Below are positions 1 through 12,204 of a stretch of DNA of 64,000 nt, in pieces. The notes below the pieces were generated by a model. It searched no databases. It had not been told where the DNA came from and worked only from the letters and a program-made list of their open reading frames with translations. This stretch comes from Diabrotica undecimpunctata. Lineage: Eukaryota; Arthropoda; Insecta; Coleoptera; Chrysomelidae. The stretch is taken from positions 41,693,753 through 41,757,752 of the forward strand of contig NC_092804.1 in the NCBI RefSeq assembly GCF_040954645.1, read 5' to 3'. Position 1 is the stretch's first letter. Each line of letters begins with the position of its first letter. The translations under genes were made by a program, and so were the position numbers.

Positions 1-786
1 TTAAAGCTTTCTTAAGCATAATAAAAATTGACGAATCTGATTCCTTAAAGTTAATGTAAACTTAGGTATTTAGTAAACTATCACACTTCTGTCCATGGAT
101 TTTTAAGGACTACATCGAAATATAAGATCACCTGATCAACTTAAGTAACTTAGGTAACTAAATAACCCAGATAAATGCACAAAACTACGGTCTAAAAACT
201 GTAAAAAAATGAAAGAGTACCATTACAATATACCATTTGCAAATGCCTATTATTAAAATGATTTAAAATTCCCTCTAACTGTTTTAATATTTTTCAAGTT
301 ATTCTCATTTGAATAGGAATGTGGTATTTTTAAAATTAATTCCCTTCTAGTGCACAATTGTAAAACAATGCAGTTTTGTCTGCTAAATATTTTTTGTTGT
401 TGAGCTTTGAATCGACATAAATACAGCATACATTTTTTAGGATGCTTTTAATTAAAAGTTTTTCTGCACTACATTTTCCATAATTGTGGTAAGTTATTTA
501 GAAAATTCTGTATTTTAACTATAATTTACTACCGTTTTTCATTTTTTATTTAGTAATAATACAATGTAGGTACAATATATAATATATAATTTATTAAGAT
601 TGTATTAAATGTGTGTATGTATATTACCCTTGTGGAGTTTGTCTGTCTTCTATCAGGCGCATCCCCATGTAGGAGATAGGAGAATATTAACGTCGGTCTT
701 AGTAAATAAGTAGTGTGGTGTAATAAGCGTAATTAAGATTGTTATATTATATTAGAAAGATTAATCAATACTTAATAATATCAAAT
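1..786. other. AT-rich stretch, no gene recognised
   Basis: Six-frame reading gives no open frame or protein motif that I recognise. The sequence is AT-rich and looks like ordinary intergenic or old repeat DNA. Confidence 0.6.
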
Positions 787-945
787 ATTACTATTTAAAT
801 GGGAATAAGCCACAATTAAAGGTCAAAGTACGATTATTGACGTTTCAATTTCCACTTCCACGGAAATCGTTCTCAAAATACAAACATTAGTAAATTAAAA
901 AAAATTTATTTTTTTATTATCTGGTGAAAAATTCTTCTAATAATT
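787..945 (-). repeat. Penelope-like element terminal repeat
   Basis: This segment matches, with few changes, sequence at 20812-20930, 20930-21047 and 23107-23270. A 23-base piece of the same end recurs at 2484-2510, next to a Penelope GIY-YIG coding fragment, which suggests the family. On the minus strand the repeat carries a stem of the form ATTTCC-loop-GGAAAT followed by GAAACGT. This looks like stem II plus the GAAA core of a degenerate hammerhead ribozyme. Such ribozymes are known in the terminal repeats (pLTRs) of Penelope-like elements. This copy has an extra CCACTTCCACGG-type variant in the stem, so it is probably inactive. Confidence 0.55.
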
Positions 946-1194
946 TAATTTTATCTGACGTATTTATATTGACAATTCAGACATACATTATACGGTCGCC
1001 TACTTTAAAATGATATTGCCAATATTGTTGCTTTCCTGGGACGACTTTACTTATAAGATACTTTATTCGATTACATGAAATCAACTTTAACTTGAGAATA
1101 TCCATAGTCAGAAAAAATCATAGCATGTAATTTGTTTTTAAAAATACAAACACATGCCATGGTGACAGTAAAATTCTCCTGTTAATGATTCCAT

Positions 1195-1466
1195 AGTACA
1201 TTATCAGGGAAAATACAAGGAAAAAAACTTCATAATACTATCCCGACAAGCAAGTATTTGGTCGTACATTTAGTTTACTTTTCTTCTTCTTCTTGCAGTA
1301 CCGTCTCCTATCGGAGGTTGGCTAACTGACTGACTGACTAACTGACTTACTAAAACTAGTACATTATCAGGGAAAACCCAGGAAAAAAACTTCATAATAC
1401 TATCCCGACAAGCAAGTATTTGGTCGTACATTTAGTTTACTTTTCTTCTTCTTCTTGCCGTACCGT
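1195..1466. repeat. Direct duplication of about 110 bp
   Basis: Positions 1195-1304 and 1358-1466 are nearly identical; both run from AGTACATTATCAGGG to a TTCTTCTTCTTCTTG run and TACCGT. Between them lies a short CTGA-type simple repeat (1322-1350). Read on the minus strand, the TTC run is a GAA-rich tail like those ending several LINE fragments in this window, so each unit may hold the 3' tail of a truncated minus-strand LINE. Confidence 0.65.
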
Positions 1467-1860
1467 TGTCACCTCGGGGGAATGCACTACTTACAGGGGG
1501 AGATCGGTGGTGATGACGGCATCTCAAGCTCCTACAGGTCCATCCTCGGTCGGTGTGCCAACTCCTTCAACGGGCTCGTCTTCTTCTCGGTCATCCGGAT
1601 CCCATCTGCCATCTCCAACGGGGTTTCTTAGAGTACCAGTGTGCCGAAGCCTACGTGGTCGTCCAACCACTTTCGGTAGGGGGGCGATGACTGGGTCTAC
1701 TCCGGGACATCGGCATCTGTGGCTTCTAACTTCGAATAAGCCTGGCTCGTCAAAGGTGTCTGCACGTCGAAGGCGTCAGGTCTGCAGAAGGCCTCGATGT
1801 CGGAGTGTTAGAGTATTGCTTTCTAACACTACGTGGTTCTTTGTATGGTTTTTATGACTT
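1467..1860 (-). other. GC-rich segment with possible decayed coding sequence
   Basis: This stretch is much richer in G+C than its surroundings. The plus strand has an open frame (1420-1857), but its Ser/Arg-rich translation resembles no protein I know. The minus strand reads more like protein, with a GRPRR-type segment followed by an acidic stretch and ending in a Glu-rich tail, but stops interrupt it. It may be the C-terminal end of a retroelement polyprotein. I cannot assign a family. Confidence 0.25.
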
Positions 1861-2004
1861 TGCATTCCTTCCTCATCTTCAGCAGAACATCTTGAGTTTA
1901 CTTTTAATAAACACCAAATTCTGATTTAATATGTTTGTTATTTAAAAAACATAAATGATGTATCCTCTATATGTTACTGACTTACTAAATTGGTATTTTC
2001 CTTT

Positions 2005-2490
2005 TAATCACTTCCTGTTTTAATATGGGTAACCAGATCCTACTACATTTAGCCGAGGAATTTGCGACACAATTGGTCTCATTTGGCATAATTAGAACCG
2101 CTTCTTTGATTTTTCTCTTTTTACAATCCGTTTCTTTTGGGTCTATATTTGAATCATTCCACTAAACCCTATGTTCATTATCCCATGCGTGTTTACATAT
2201 TTGAGATCTATCAAATTCTTTATTTTTAATATAAGATTTATGTTTACTTATTCTAATATTTAATGGCCTTGACGTTTCACCTAAATAAAACTGATCGCAT
2301 TTACAAGGTATTTTATAAATACAGTTCTCTGTCCTTTCTTGTTCATTGTTAGGTTTGGTTTTAGACATAATAGATCTTAATGTGTTTGTTGTTTTAAATG
2401 TTGTTGAAATGTTGAATTAATTTCCTATCCTTTTAAGTTTTTCTGATAAGCCTTTTATGTATTGTATTGTTATATTAGTGTTGATTGTGG
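2005..2490 (-). pseudogene. Penelope-like element fragment: RT end plus GIY-YIG endonuclease
   Basis: Penelope-like elements encode a reverse transcriptase fused to a GIY-YIG endonuclease that nicks target DNA. Here the minus strand shows the end of the RT (a YIKGLSEKLKRIGN segment), a linker with SKTKPNNEQ, then IYKIPCKC...FYLGETSRPLNIRISKHK. The last part matches the GIY-YIG core layout, including the Cys pair and the Arg/His positions typical of the Penelope version. The longest open piece is 2162-2368 (68 residues). After a stop (TAG at 2162-2164) the same protein resumes with KETDCKKRKIKEA and ANSSAKCSRIWLP, ending near 2010. The 5' part is missing, and the copy abuts a scrap of PLE terminal repeat at 2484-2510. 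Confidence 0.75.
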
Positions 2491-2499
2491 CTTATTCCC

Positions 2500-2760
2500 A
2501 TTTAAATGAATGGGACGACTGAAAGACGTCCCAGGGTCGATTCCGCTCCCATATACTTTACCACCTGCCCTCTCATCCATTCTGGACCCATCCGTGAACC
2601 AGGTGAGCCCGCTTTGACGGATCAGTGGAAGAAAATTGAACCGAGAAGGAGGATGAGAACTCAAATTGGGGGGCCATGCTGTTCTGTACCATAGAAAGCA
2701 CAGGACAACAATCAAGGGGCTGTCTCCAGATGTCACAATGGCCCATTTGACTATTCATGC
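2500..2760 (-). pseudogene. LINE RNase H fragment
   Basis: The minus-strand frame contains TWFTDGSRMDERAGGKVYG, the first motif of the RNase H domain found near the C terminus of R1-, I- and LOA-type LINEs. The motif includes the first catalytic Asp. The copy stops at the PLE junction near 2505, so the remaining RNase H motifs are absent. Upstream sequence to about 2950 may belong to the same element but is not clearly readable. Confidence 0.55.
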
Positions 2761-2769
2761 CATCAAATA

Positions 2770-4685
2770 AATATGTATATAGATTTACCAGAAGACACGG
2801 CGAAGAACAATATCTTCCGACTGCAGGAATGACGGAAAAGGCATCCCAGACTTTAGAGCTGGTATAAAGTCAAGCAGCGTCTGATCTAGAGTGGGCCTCC
2901 GCAAACAGTGTCGGATCCAAAATGGGCGACTGAAATTACATTTCCACCAAAGTGAATGTTGGGGTCAGGCTTTAGTATCCGGGCACATTGAAGCAGGATG
3001 AAAAATCATGATGGTATGCAGTGGAGGTAATTCAGCTTTTAGTAAGAGAGTCCCAGTTTTAAATTTCAACGAATGTCGAAAACAAAAACAGAGAGAAAGG
3101 TAAATCACGTTCAAGACCTGGAACATCAAAGGATGGCGAATGGACACGACGAACACGACGGAGATGATGAGCTAAATAAGTAAGATGTATTATTCTGAGA
3201 TACAGTACCTCTAAACCACTTACATATAGTTTTACACGAATACGGTGCTGCATCTGTGACCACTACTGTGAACACTTTTTCATAGAAAATGCCACTTGGT
3301 CACAAAAGCCTACGACAGTCATTAAAGAATGTTGCTATGCTTAAATAATTTACCTTCTTTTATTATTTAAAGTAAGGAGGTAAGATCTATCCCTTTTTCT
3401 GTAACTCCGATGACACTGAACACAAAATTCGTCTTCTTTATTCTACGTTAGTAGTTTCATCTAACGATATTCAGAAACTTCTGTTTTCTGTTTTTTTTCT
3501 TGCCGTATGTTTAGTATTTAACCATATTAATTGGTTACATAATAATCTTGTTAGTCCCGGATTATTGTTCAGCGGAACATGAGCCCAAATAAAAGCTTTC
3601 CTCAAATCTTTCTTACATTTTGTACACTTTGGTCCTAATAAAAGCGATGTTGTTATTCAAACATATTGTTTTTAACGAGTTTATTTATCCTTGTTGCTTG
3701 TTGTATGTTTGTGCTTTGCAATTGCCAATGTCAGTTGAAACTTGAAACTTTCTACGGGCACTCACAGGAGTTTCACAATATTTGCACAATAGTACATTTT
3801 CATCGGTATTAAAATCTGAAAAATCTTTCACAAATTAAGTTAACACAGCACTCACTGATTGCATCTTAATCTGACAACTAAAGTTGATTCTTTCGCACTT
3901 TTATTATTTCTGAATGTGCTATATTTCAGATTCTAAGGAATAAGAAGATATCCAAACAAAGGTTTTTTAAATTATCTAAACCTTTAAGTACTTTATATAA
4001 TGGGTTAAATCCCTTCGTACCAGTTCTTTAAACTCGAGTATTATTACTTAATACTAATCTCATTATATTTTCTAAAAATTGGAGTGTTGTAAATAATTTA
4101 AAATATGGCGCAGGAGCTAGTCAATCTACATAAGAAAAAACTAGTTAGACCATCGGATTTCGATATTAAGTTTAACCACGAATCACGATTGTATACCTCA
4201 TGCCTATTTATATATGAAAATGTCATAATGAGATGAACAAAAAAACGGAAAGTTAGAGTTTAACCAGGGTGAGTTTTTCTGAAAATCGAATTTTGTTCAA
4301 CTTTTTCAAGGTAAAATGATTCGTTTTCACAACCTTATTATGAAAACTAACAAATTTTCTCTTGGCATGAAGGAGAAAATTACGGATACTGAACTATTTA
4401 CATTACACGATTATTTTACATATAAAAGGCAGACATCGAGCACAGTTTTTTATTAAATTTGCTTAAGTACTTTGGCTCTCAGAGCATCTTCAGGGGCATC
4501 TGAAATAGCCAAGAAACATTTTTTCAAGTTAGGGAAAGGTAGCAAACTTTGAAAAAACTCGAAACACAAAAAAAAAGTTGATGGTTGATCTCTCTCTCTT
4601 GTCGTTTTCCCATTACTGAGGATCGTGATTTCTTCCAATATTCCTAACAATTTTTCTCCATTAGTCTATATCTTTAGCTGCTCTG
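2770..4685. other. No gene recognised
   Basis: Short open frames on the minus strand around 2965-3253 give no familiar motif. The rest is AT-rich and without visible structure. It may include old, unreadable TE sequence. Confidence 0.5.
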
Positions 4686-4689
4686 AAAG

Positions 4690-6640
4690 CTTCGCAGAAT
4701 GAGTTTCCAGCTGAATTCTTGATTTGGTCGGACCATCTAGTTGGTTATCGTTCTCTTGATCTTCTATCCGGGAGGTTTCCAGAAACAATTAATCCCTCCA
4801 AACTATCGTCACCTCTGCGAACCACGTGACCGAAAAATTGCAGAATACATTGCAGACATATTGTGTAGAGCCTTTTCTTAATCTCGAGTTGGTTTAGAAT
4901 GGAAACGTTTGTCCCATGAGCTGTGCAAAGTATGCGCAGCATTTTTCTCCAGCACCACATCTCAAATGGATCAATTTTTGGTGCTAGCGTCCGCGAAGAA
5001 TTCAAGTCTCTGCACCAGTCTCATCTTAATATTTTGAGAGATAGATCTGTCTTTCCAAACTTTAGTTAGGCGACTCATCACATTTTTTGCCATACCAATA
5101 CGTCTACGAACTTCTGCTTCACAGTACCATCGTTAGTTATACTAGAAATGTTAGTCAGTGTGGAATAGTGTCACAGTGTGTGAATAGTGTGGAATCTGTC
5201 GAACACCATTATTTTTGTCTTAGCTTTATTGATTTTCAGACCAACTTTATTGCTTTCGTTCTTAACTCTTCGCAGGAGATTAAACATTTCTTGCTCATTT
5301 GCTGCTATATGTGTAGTGTCATCAGCAAATCTTAAATTGGAGATTTCCCTACCAGCCACTGTTACTCCACTGGCTCATCCATCTAAAGCCATAGCATGTT
5401 CACCATAAATGTTGAATAAGTCAGGTGGCAACAGGCATCCTTATCGAACACCTCCCTCGGTTTTAAATTGGTTTGAGAACTTCTGATCTAGTCGTACTGT
5501 TGCTATATTGGAGTGGTACAGATTTTTAATAAGTGTCACCAGGTGCATTGGTGTGCCCATTTCTATTAAAATGGACCATAAATTCATCCAGCTTACACAA
5601 TCAAATGCCTTTTAGTAGTCAACGAAGCGTATAATCATAGGTACTTGAAATTTTCTAGAGTTTTTAATGAATATGTTTTTGATAATATAGAACAAGATTT
5701 TACTAGCATGTGTTATAAGTGACAGTGTGCGGTAGTTTTCACATCTGGTAGTAGTTCCTTTCTTGTGTAGCGGGATATAAACTAAGGTACACCAATCAGA
5801 TGGCCATTTTCCTGAATTCCAAACGACATAGATAGAATGGATGATATGTATTCTTTTGTTGCCTAGTAACTGTAGTATTTCACTTGGTATTTAATCAATG
5901 CCTGTGGATTTATTTCTCTTTGGCGATGTTATTGAATTTTTGACTTCAGTGAGTAAGACAGTAGGTTCTCTAGGGTAGTCAGAGGGTCATTGATTTTCTG
6001 CTTACAGACCAAAGCCGCCAAAACATATTTATAGTCAAAGAATAGATGGAGTGAAAAGGAGAGGCAGACCCCGAGCACGGTTTAAGGATCAGGTGGAGGA
6101 GGACTTGAGAATGTTAGGAATACGAAACTGGAAAGCCAAGGCGAAAAATAGGAGAGAATGGAGACTTATCCTTAAGCAGGCCAAGACCCACCATGGGTTG
6201 TGGAGCCAATGATGATGATGAATGAGCTTTGTCTTTGTGGTACTGTTTTCTGATTTCTTTCGATAACGCTCTGTATTTATCGTTTTTTCCGTATTTAGTT
6301 TTATGTTCTTTTTTGCGTTGAATTACAGTCCACGTATTATCAGATATTCATGGCTTGCGACTCGTGGAAACCGCTTAATCACAGTCTTTTGCAGCCTCGA
6401 TTACCTTATATTTGAGATAGATCCCAGTGCTCTAAGAGTCACTATCTACTTGGTCTAAAGAAAGAGCTTCTTCTAGGTTTTGTTGAAAGTCATTGATTTT
6501 TGATGAATTTAAAGACATGACTTTTCTTAGGGGTCTTCTTCTGGGGACTTTAAAACAAAATCGAACGTTCAGTACCAGGAGTTGATGATCGTTGATGATC
6601 GATATTGGCTATCGGCTATAACTAATAGTAAATAATTATT
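4690..6640 (-). pseudogene. RTE-like LINE: end of endonuclease plus reverse transcriptase, decayed
   Basis: Reading the minus strand from 6640 down, I see the end of an AP-type endonuclease (SDHQLLVLNVRF-like, about 6590), a linker ending YRALSKEIRK (near 6250), and RT motifs. These are YKKAFDCV (block A, about 5600), GVR-GCLLPPDLFNIYGE (block B, about 5430) and NLRFADDT (the catalytic ADD, about 5325). A C-terminal segment with MWCWRKMLRIL and YFGHV-type text follows (4745-5005). Stops and frameshifts break it into many pieces. A plus-strand LINE tail (about 6005-6225) lies inside it. The name RTE-like reflects the general domain style; the clade is not certain. Confidence 0.7.
6005..6225 (+). 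pseudogene. 3' tail of a LINE ending in ATG repeats
   Basis: The plus strand encodes RRGRPRARFKDQVEEDLR...WKAKAKNRREWRLILKQAKTHHGLWSQ, then a stop and a short (ATG)n run. This is the C-terminal signature of a widespread 5'-truncated LINE type, whose copies often end in simple repeats. It sits inside a LINE fragment of the opposite strand (4690-6640). Confidence 0.65.
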
Positions 6641-6853
6641 ATTTGTGTAGTACAGAGGACTTAATAAATAGTCAGTCAATTATGACAAGTAAATAGAATA
6701 AAATACAATAGAAATATGTATGTGTGCTTTAAATTTATCAGACATTAAGATTTCATAGATCAGCTTCACTCGGATATTAACTGTATGAGTCATTTTTAAT
6801 AAAAAATCCACAAGGAAAATAATTCCTGTAGCTGGCTGTATACCACGTATAAC

Positions 6854-7313
6854 AAAAGAGGTTAGTCTTTGTATGTGGGTATATTTTATTTTATAAAAAC
6901 CCTTAAAAGGGCAACATTAAAAGCACGAACGTTTTCGGAACAACTGTTCCATCATCAGGTTAAAATACAGGTTACCATGCCTGAGCCACCAAAATATTTG
7001 GGTAAAAACCCTTTAAAATGAAATGTGTTACCAAAGATTGTACATGATGTTGATAATATTATATGATGTTTAATATTTTAATTAGATTTTACTTCAGGTA
7101 ACATACACCCATGCTTAAGTGAGTTCCAGTGTCCGGAGAGTAAACCTCTTCAAACGGACTTCAGCTGGCAACAGTTGGTGGCTCAGGCATGGTAACCTGT
7201 ATTTTAACCTGATGATGGAACAGTTGTTCCGAAAACGTTCGTGCTTTTAATGTTGCCCTTTTAAGGGTTTTTATAAAATAAAATATACCCACATACAAAG
7301 ACTAACCTCTTTT
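6854..7313. repeat. Inverted repeat pair with hammerhead-like cores, probably Penelope-derived
   Basis: Arms 6854-6992 and 7175-7313 (139 bp each) are reverse complements with almost no differences, separated by 182 bp. Each arm holds CTGATGA, a 5-bp stem with a tetraloop (GGAAC-AGTT-GTTCC), then GAAA: minus strand 6933-6958, plus strand 7209-7234. This is the conserved core order of a hammerhead ribozyme. Inverted or tandem terminal repeats with hammerheads are known for Penelope-like elements. No PLE coding sequence lies between the arms, so this would be a non-autonomous or truncated unit. Confidence 0.65.
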
Positions 7314-7739
7314 ATTTTTAATAAAATAAAATAATGTATGATAAATGAATAAAAAAATACTTACATATCAGTAAAATTGTAATCTATACATCAAATTTAA
7401 ATTAATAATGTAATCTTTTTTATAGATTCTACCTAGTTATTTAAGCACAACCTCTGCCATTCTGGTACTCTAGGGACAAAAATCAAAAAACGAAATACAA
7501 AATACAACACAAATATAAACATTAAAATGTTTCGCATTAAATTAAAATTAAAATTCACGTCGTTACGGGTCATAGAAGAGATTCGTCGGAAGCATAAACA
7601 GAAACACAACACTATCATTAGCATGAAAGAAGATAAAAGGTATTTATAGAAACAAAACTTACCATATCATTAAAGCATTAGAGTATGAGGCATATAAACC
7701 AAACAAAGAAATAGGTATATAATAGCATTCGCAGACTAT

Positions 7740-9835
7740 TATTATATGCTTTTCATAAACAGGAATATAATCAGAAATAAGATTGCTCCCCCTACGGAAC
7801 TAAAAGAGCTAAAAAACCTTGACTCCCTAAACAAACCAATGACAAAAGAAGAAATGAGGGAATTCCTCTCATCCCTAAAAGACAGTTCTTCTAGTCCTGA
7901 TGATATCCCACCAATTTTTTAAAAAAGTTTCCAAAAACGGCAAAACAAACCGTGCTTGATATTTTTAATCGCATGTGGAAGAATAGTAATTTGATACAAC
8001 ATGATGATACAAGACAATATCCCTAACCTGTTCTATCAGCAAACTATTAGAAATAATAATCAATAAGAGACTAATATGGTTTTTGGGAACTCACAAATTA
8101 TTGATTCCTGAACAATCCACATTTCGTCCATCCAGAAGCACACTTGATGACATTATTGATCTAGAAATTCATATTTACGAAGCATTTGCTACCAAAGGTA
8201 AATGTCTAGCAATTTATTTTAATATTAATAAAGCATTTGATTCTACATGCCATAAAATCATCCTAAATAAACTAAATCAATGGGAATTGAAAGGCACTAT
8301 AATAAATTTCTTACGCAATTTTTTATCTCGAAGCGAATTTAGGTTCACATTTCCGGTTTCAACCAAGTAATAATTAATTGGCTGTCCACAAGAGTCCATT
8401 CTAAACCCAACATTATTTTTAATTGCTATAAACGATGTCTTAAAAGACTTAAAGAAAGTAGTTGTAGCTAGACTTTACGCAGGTGACATGAATGTGTTTA
8501 TCGAAGGAAAATATCTTAGCACTATAGCTTAAAGTAATCAGCAATGCGTAGCATCCTTTGAACGTTGATCTACAATATCTGGCTGGATACAATTTTTTCC
8601 CAAAGAAAACAAACTGCATATTATCCCCAAAAGTAAACATAACAGAACTACAACTACCATTAATATTTCTATACAACCAGAAACTAAACTACACCTCACA
8701 TATAAATTTTTTGGGTATGATATTCGACAAACATCTATCATAGAAAAATTATATCGAAAGTTATGATTCATGCCAAAAGGGCTTAAATTTATTAAGCTGC
8801 TTAGCAAATAAGTCGTGAGGATCTGATGGTCTGAAGTCCTATTCGTTCGAAAATTGATTACGCATATGTTGCATATACATCTGTCGCCCTTCAATATTAT
8901 AATGCCTAAATACTATATCCAATACCGCATTAGGAATAATTCAAGGAGCCTATAGAACAACGCCTGTAGGAAGCCTATACTACGAACTGGGCGAACCATC
9001 ACTATCTTTCAGGCAACAAATTCTTAGTTTATCATAGAGTAGCATCGCTTTTATCAATTCTTTTATCAAAAAACACTTTTTGCAATCGTTTAAAATCAAG
9101 TTTTTAAAATAACACCTCTCACCACCTTTGTATAGTAGAATTTACCACTACATATCAACGTTTAATCTCCAAAATTTTACCAGAACATGGTTACTGAATG
9201 GACACAGCATTCCTCCGTCGTTTATAAAAACCTCATGTCTTGTGTGTTAACACCCAATTTACGCAATATAATAAATATGATACCAATCCACATCTTATAT
9301 ATCAAAATTATAAACAAATATTCTCGAATTACAAAAATTATACTTACATCTTCACAAATTCATCTAAATCTTCCCAAGACGTAAAATCAGCAGTATTCAT
9401 AAACAACGATACCAAATATTTATTTAAGCTTCCCAGTTCAACAGTATCTTAAATGAAGAACTTTTGGAAATATATGGAAATGTGGAAATAGAGCACAAAA
9501 CAAACACTTTTTAATAATATCTGACTCACTCAGTTCACTGAGACTCATAAGAAAACCTTCACAAACAAAACTATAGCCATATTATTAAAAAAACGTTACA
9601 CAGTATTTGTCAAACAGAATCATAAATAGTTTTTCTATGGGTTCTCTCTTACTCTAGAATCGAGGAAAATGAAAACGCTGATTGTTGGGCTTACACAGCT
9701 GTGCAATTATCTTCATTGCCAGAACAAGTAGCAAGTAATCATATCTCGTCGTCGGTTAGGACACTGCAAACTCACTAATGAACATCTCATATACGCATAC
9801 CTAAGCGTAATATAGCGCAATAGTTAAACACGTGC
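7740..9835 (+). pseudogene. I/LOA-like LINE ORF2, heavily decayed
   Basis: The plus strand carries, in shifting frames, the pre-RT segment (MTKEEMREFLSSLKDSSSSPDD), RT blocks INKRLIWFL...PEQSTFRPSRSTLDD and FNINKAFDS, a degraded ESILNPTLFLIAI block, and LYAGDMNVF where YADD should be. Further on are a partial RNase H start (IFTNSSKSSQDVKSAVF, catalytic Asp replaced by Asn) and a C-terminal RRLGHCKLTNEHL motif near 9760. The layout matches the LINEs at 41762-54342 and 55952-57868. The changed YADD and RNase H Asp plus many stops show it is dead. The longest open piece is 8083-8370. Confidence 0.75.
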
Positions 9836-9839
9836 TAAT

Positions 9840-10170
9840 AGAATTACGCTTACAAACAATTGATACCTTTTTTTGTCTTTATAGAGGGGGGTTCTGGAAT
9901 CTTTAAAAGACATCTCAGTTCAGGACGCCGCCTGACTGACCTTAGTGCAAGATTCGTTCTGCGTACGCCCGGCGATAGTTCCCGAGGTACTTTAAAATGC
10001 CCCCTCGCCGCCGAGTCTACGCCGAACGCCTACCTGCTAAACCAGACCCTCATCTGTCATCCAGCGAACCAAAAGCGGAATGGCCGCTGTAAGACCGGCA
10101 TCAATTGTCTCCCTGTCTCGTTCCAGGTAGCGCGTATAAGACTCTCCTCGCTACTAGTATGGCATCATTC
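9840..10170. other. GC-rich segment without recognised gene
   Basis: The base composition changes sharply, with many CpG-rich words. A plus-strand frame (9860-10174) is open but unlike any family I know. The neighbouring R1-like fragment on the minus strand makes it possible that this is the 3' end of that LINE. Confidence 0.3.
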
Positions 10171-11065
10171 CTAGACGGGCATTTCCTTCTTCCCCACAGT
10201 CTGACTTACGCATTCTAACTCATACAGTCTGACCCACTTTTCTAGCTTCAACTTCCAGCATCTTTCACTCTTACCCTTGCCGTTGGTCCAGCTGTCTTTC
10301 TTCCTCTTTTTTTTTTCCTGTTCACCCCAACGCAGCCAGACTATTCGCAGCCTTCCGGACCACCGCCCACACGTGCTCCAATGGTACATCCATTTCTTTA
10401 CGACGCGGCCTGCGTTCCGAACCCGATATTTGAGATCTGGCTCATTCCGGGCCACTACCAGTACAGCGAGGTCATCCGCGAATGCGAAGAGGGTTGTACC
10501 CTCTCCGAATTCACAGTGCATAATCCCGTCCGTGCGTAACCAGGACAATCTTTCTCCTTCATTGCCTTAGTTACGTCGTTCCACTGCAGCGTATTGAATG
10601 CATAATTAACATCAAACAACAGCATGGCCGTCCAGTGATGTTCAGATTACTGATGCATGGAAGAAGACAGATGGTGCGATACTTTTCCCTAGCCTTGGGG
10701 AGTAGTATTAACATCGATATCCTCCAAGGCTCAGGAAAGGTTTGTGCTTCCATCAGTGCATTCATGTGTTCCAGAATCCACGCGAAAGGACCGTAAAGGT
10801 GTAGGAAGAAAACAAGTCTCTTGGTTAAAAAACATTCGTGAATGGACACAGATATCAAATGCAGGACAATTATTCCATATTTCAGAAGATCGAGAAGCTT
10901 TCGCAATGGTGATCGCCAACGTCGGATAATTCTGATATGGCACGCAATGAAGAAGAAGAAGCCAAGGGAGACTCTGCCCGTCCTAGACCCTTCACCACCT
11001 CAGGGGGTATCTGATCCACTCCTGGGGACCTACTGGTCTTGAGTGAACCAATTGATACCTGAATA
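10171..11065 (-). pseudogene. R1-like LINE reverse transcriptase fragment, interrupted
   Basis: The minus strand begins with SLKTSRSPGVDQIPPEVVK (RT pre-block, about 11000). It resumes after an inserted tail with MNALMEAQTFPEPWRISMLILLPKAREKYRTICLLP (about 10650-10745). It ends with TLFAFADDLAVLVVARNEPDL (10440-10500), the FADD catalytic block in R1 style. Local GC is higher than around it. The RT fingers and palm between these motifs are largely missing. The piece 10171-10548 is the longest open frame. An opposite-strand LINE tail splits it at about 10775-10965. Confidence 0.7.
10775..10965 (+). pseudogene. LINE 3' tail ending in AAG repeats
   Basis: The plus strand reads RKDRKGVGRKQVSWLKNIREWTQISNAGQLFHISEDREAFAMVIANV, then a stop and an AAGAAGAAGAAG run. 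This is the SWLKNIREW...IANV C-terminal signature shared with tails at 15840-16500, 22277-22960 and 25850-26880. It is inserted in the R1-like RT of the opposite strand. Confidence 0.7.
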
Positions 11066-11069
11066 TACA

Positions 11070-12200
11070 AACACTTGATATCTGGATATTCAAACAATAT
11101 GAAAGACATTCTTAATCTTCAAACCAACTGTAAACCACTTTTCCAATTCCTTAACAAATGTTACTTAGTAAGTAAGAGATAATGTACTTAAATTTATACT
11201 TTATACACCTCTTTTATTTTCTTTACCCCGCCAATGTCTAGATAAAAAAATGCTTTTTTTTCATTGTTGTCCTTTGTGTACTTTTATCTATAAAAGTTGT
11301 GAAAATAAACAAATGCATATGAAAGTATGTAAATGCAGAATTATCTGAACTCTAATTATTATCATAAATGTAATTTGCTGGCACTGTAATGTGTAAGCTT
11401 CAGAAAAATTGTTTGCATTAAATCACAAACTCTAAGAAAGTATGCAAATGGGAATTAATAAGTATTAAAATATAATCTATCCTCTGTTTTCCGACCAACT
11501 TTAAGTTTAACATAAACAATTAAGCACCCCTCCTCATCCTTCAGCCCATCGCATAATTTTCCTTGGAAACTTAGAATGCATTAAGCGCTTTAGGGGAGAT
11601 ACTTAAAGTGAACAAGAGCTTAGTGTAATTGTGTGTTCGACAAGGCTTATAGAGAATCAGGGAACGTTATTCATTATTGAATTATACTGGAGAACAGTTA
11701 ACAAAGGAAAAGTTTCGATGGATTATCAATCAGAATGACTTAGGTGTGATTAAAATACGGTATAACTCGATATTATGACTAAACAAAACAATTTGTACAA
11801 TTATTTGTAAACATTATATCTTTGGCATCAAAAATATAAAAAAACCTTTAGTTACAAGAAGACAATACATAAACAATAAAAAGCATAAGAGAAAAAATAT
11901 TAAATAGTCGTAAGAGGTTTGGTATAGTTGCGGTAAGATATATAGTAGAACGCAGGTTTTGAGAATTCTGCTTTAAGATATAGTGCAGCGGCTGGTTCTT
12001 TTAGTAATTAAATATGTAATTAAAAATATTTATTTATTACTTAGGTATATGTCGTTAAGGCAGGACATGTATCGTATGTGCTAAAATTAATTTTGACTAT
12101 TTTTTTATTTACATTTTGTCTTACAGGGACCCTCCCTCTTACCGTATGCTTGCATTGCTAACTGATGTTAAGTTCTTTTACGATAACAATGAAATTATGT
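11070..12200. other. AT-rich stretch, no gene recognised
   Basis: No motif or long frame is visible. This is where a 3' LTR of the neighbouring copia element would be expected, but I see no sequence matching the region upstream of its gag start. Confidence 0.5.
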
Positions 12201-12204
12201 CATT

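Noticed and set aside
1420..1857. 145-residue plus-strand protein
   Set aside because: Its composition follows the GC-rich DNA and it has no recognisable motif; the minus strand looks more protein-like but is broken.
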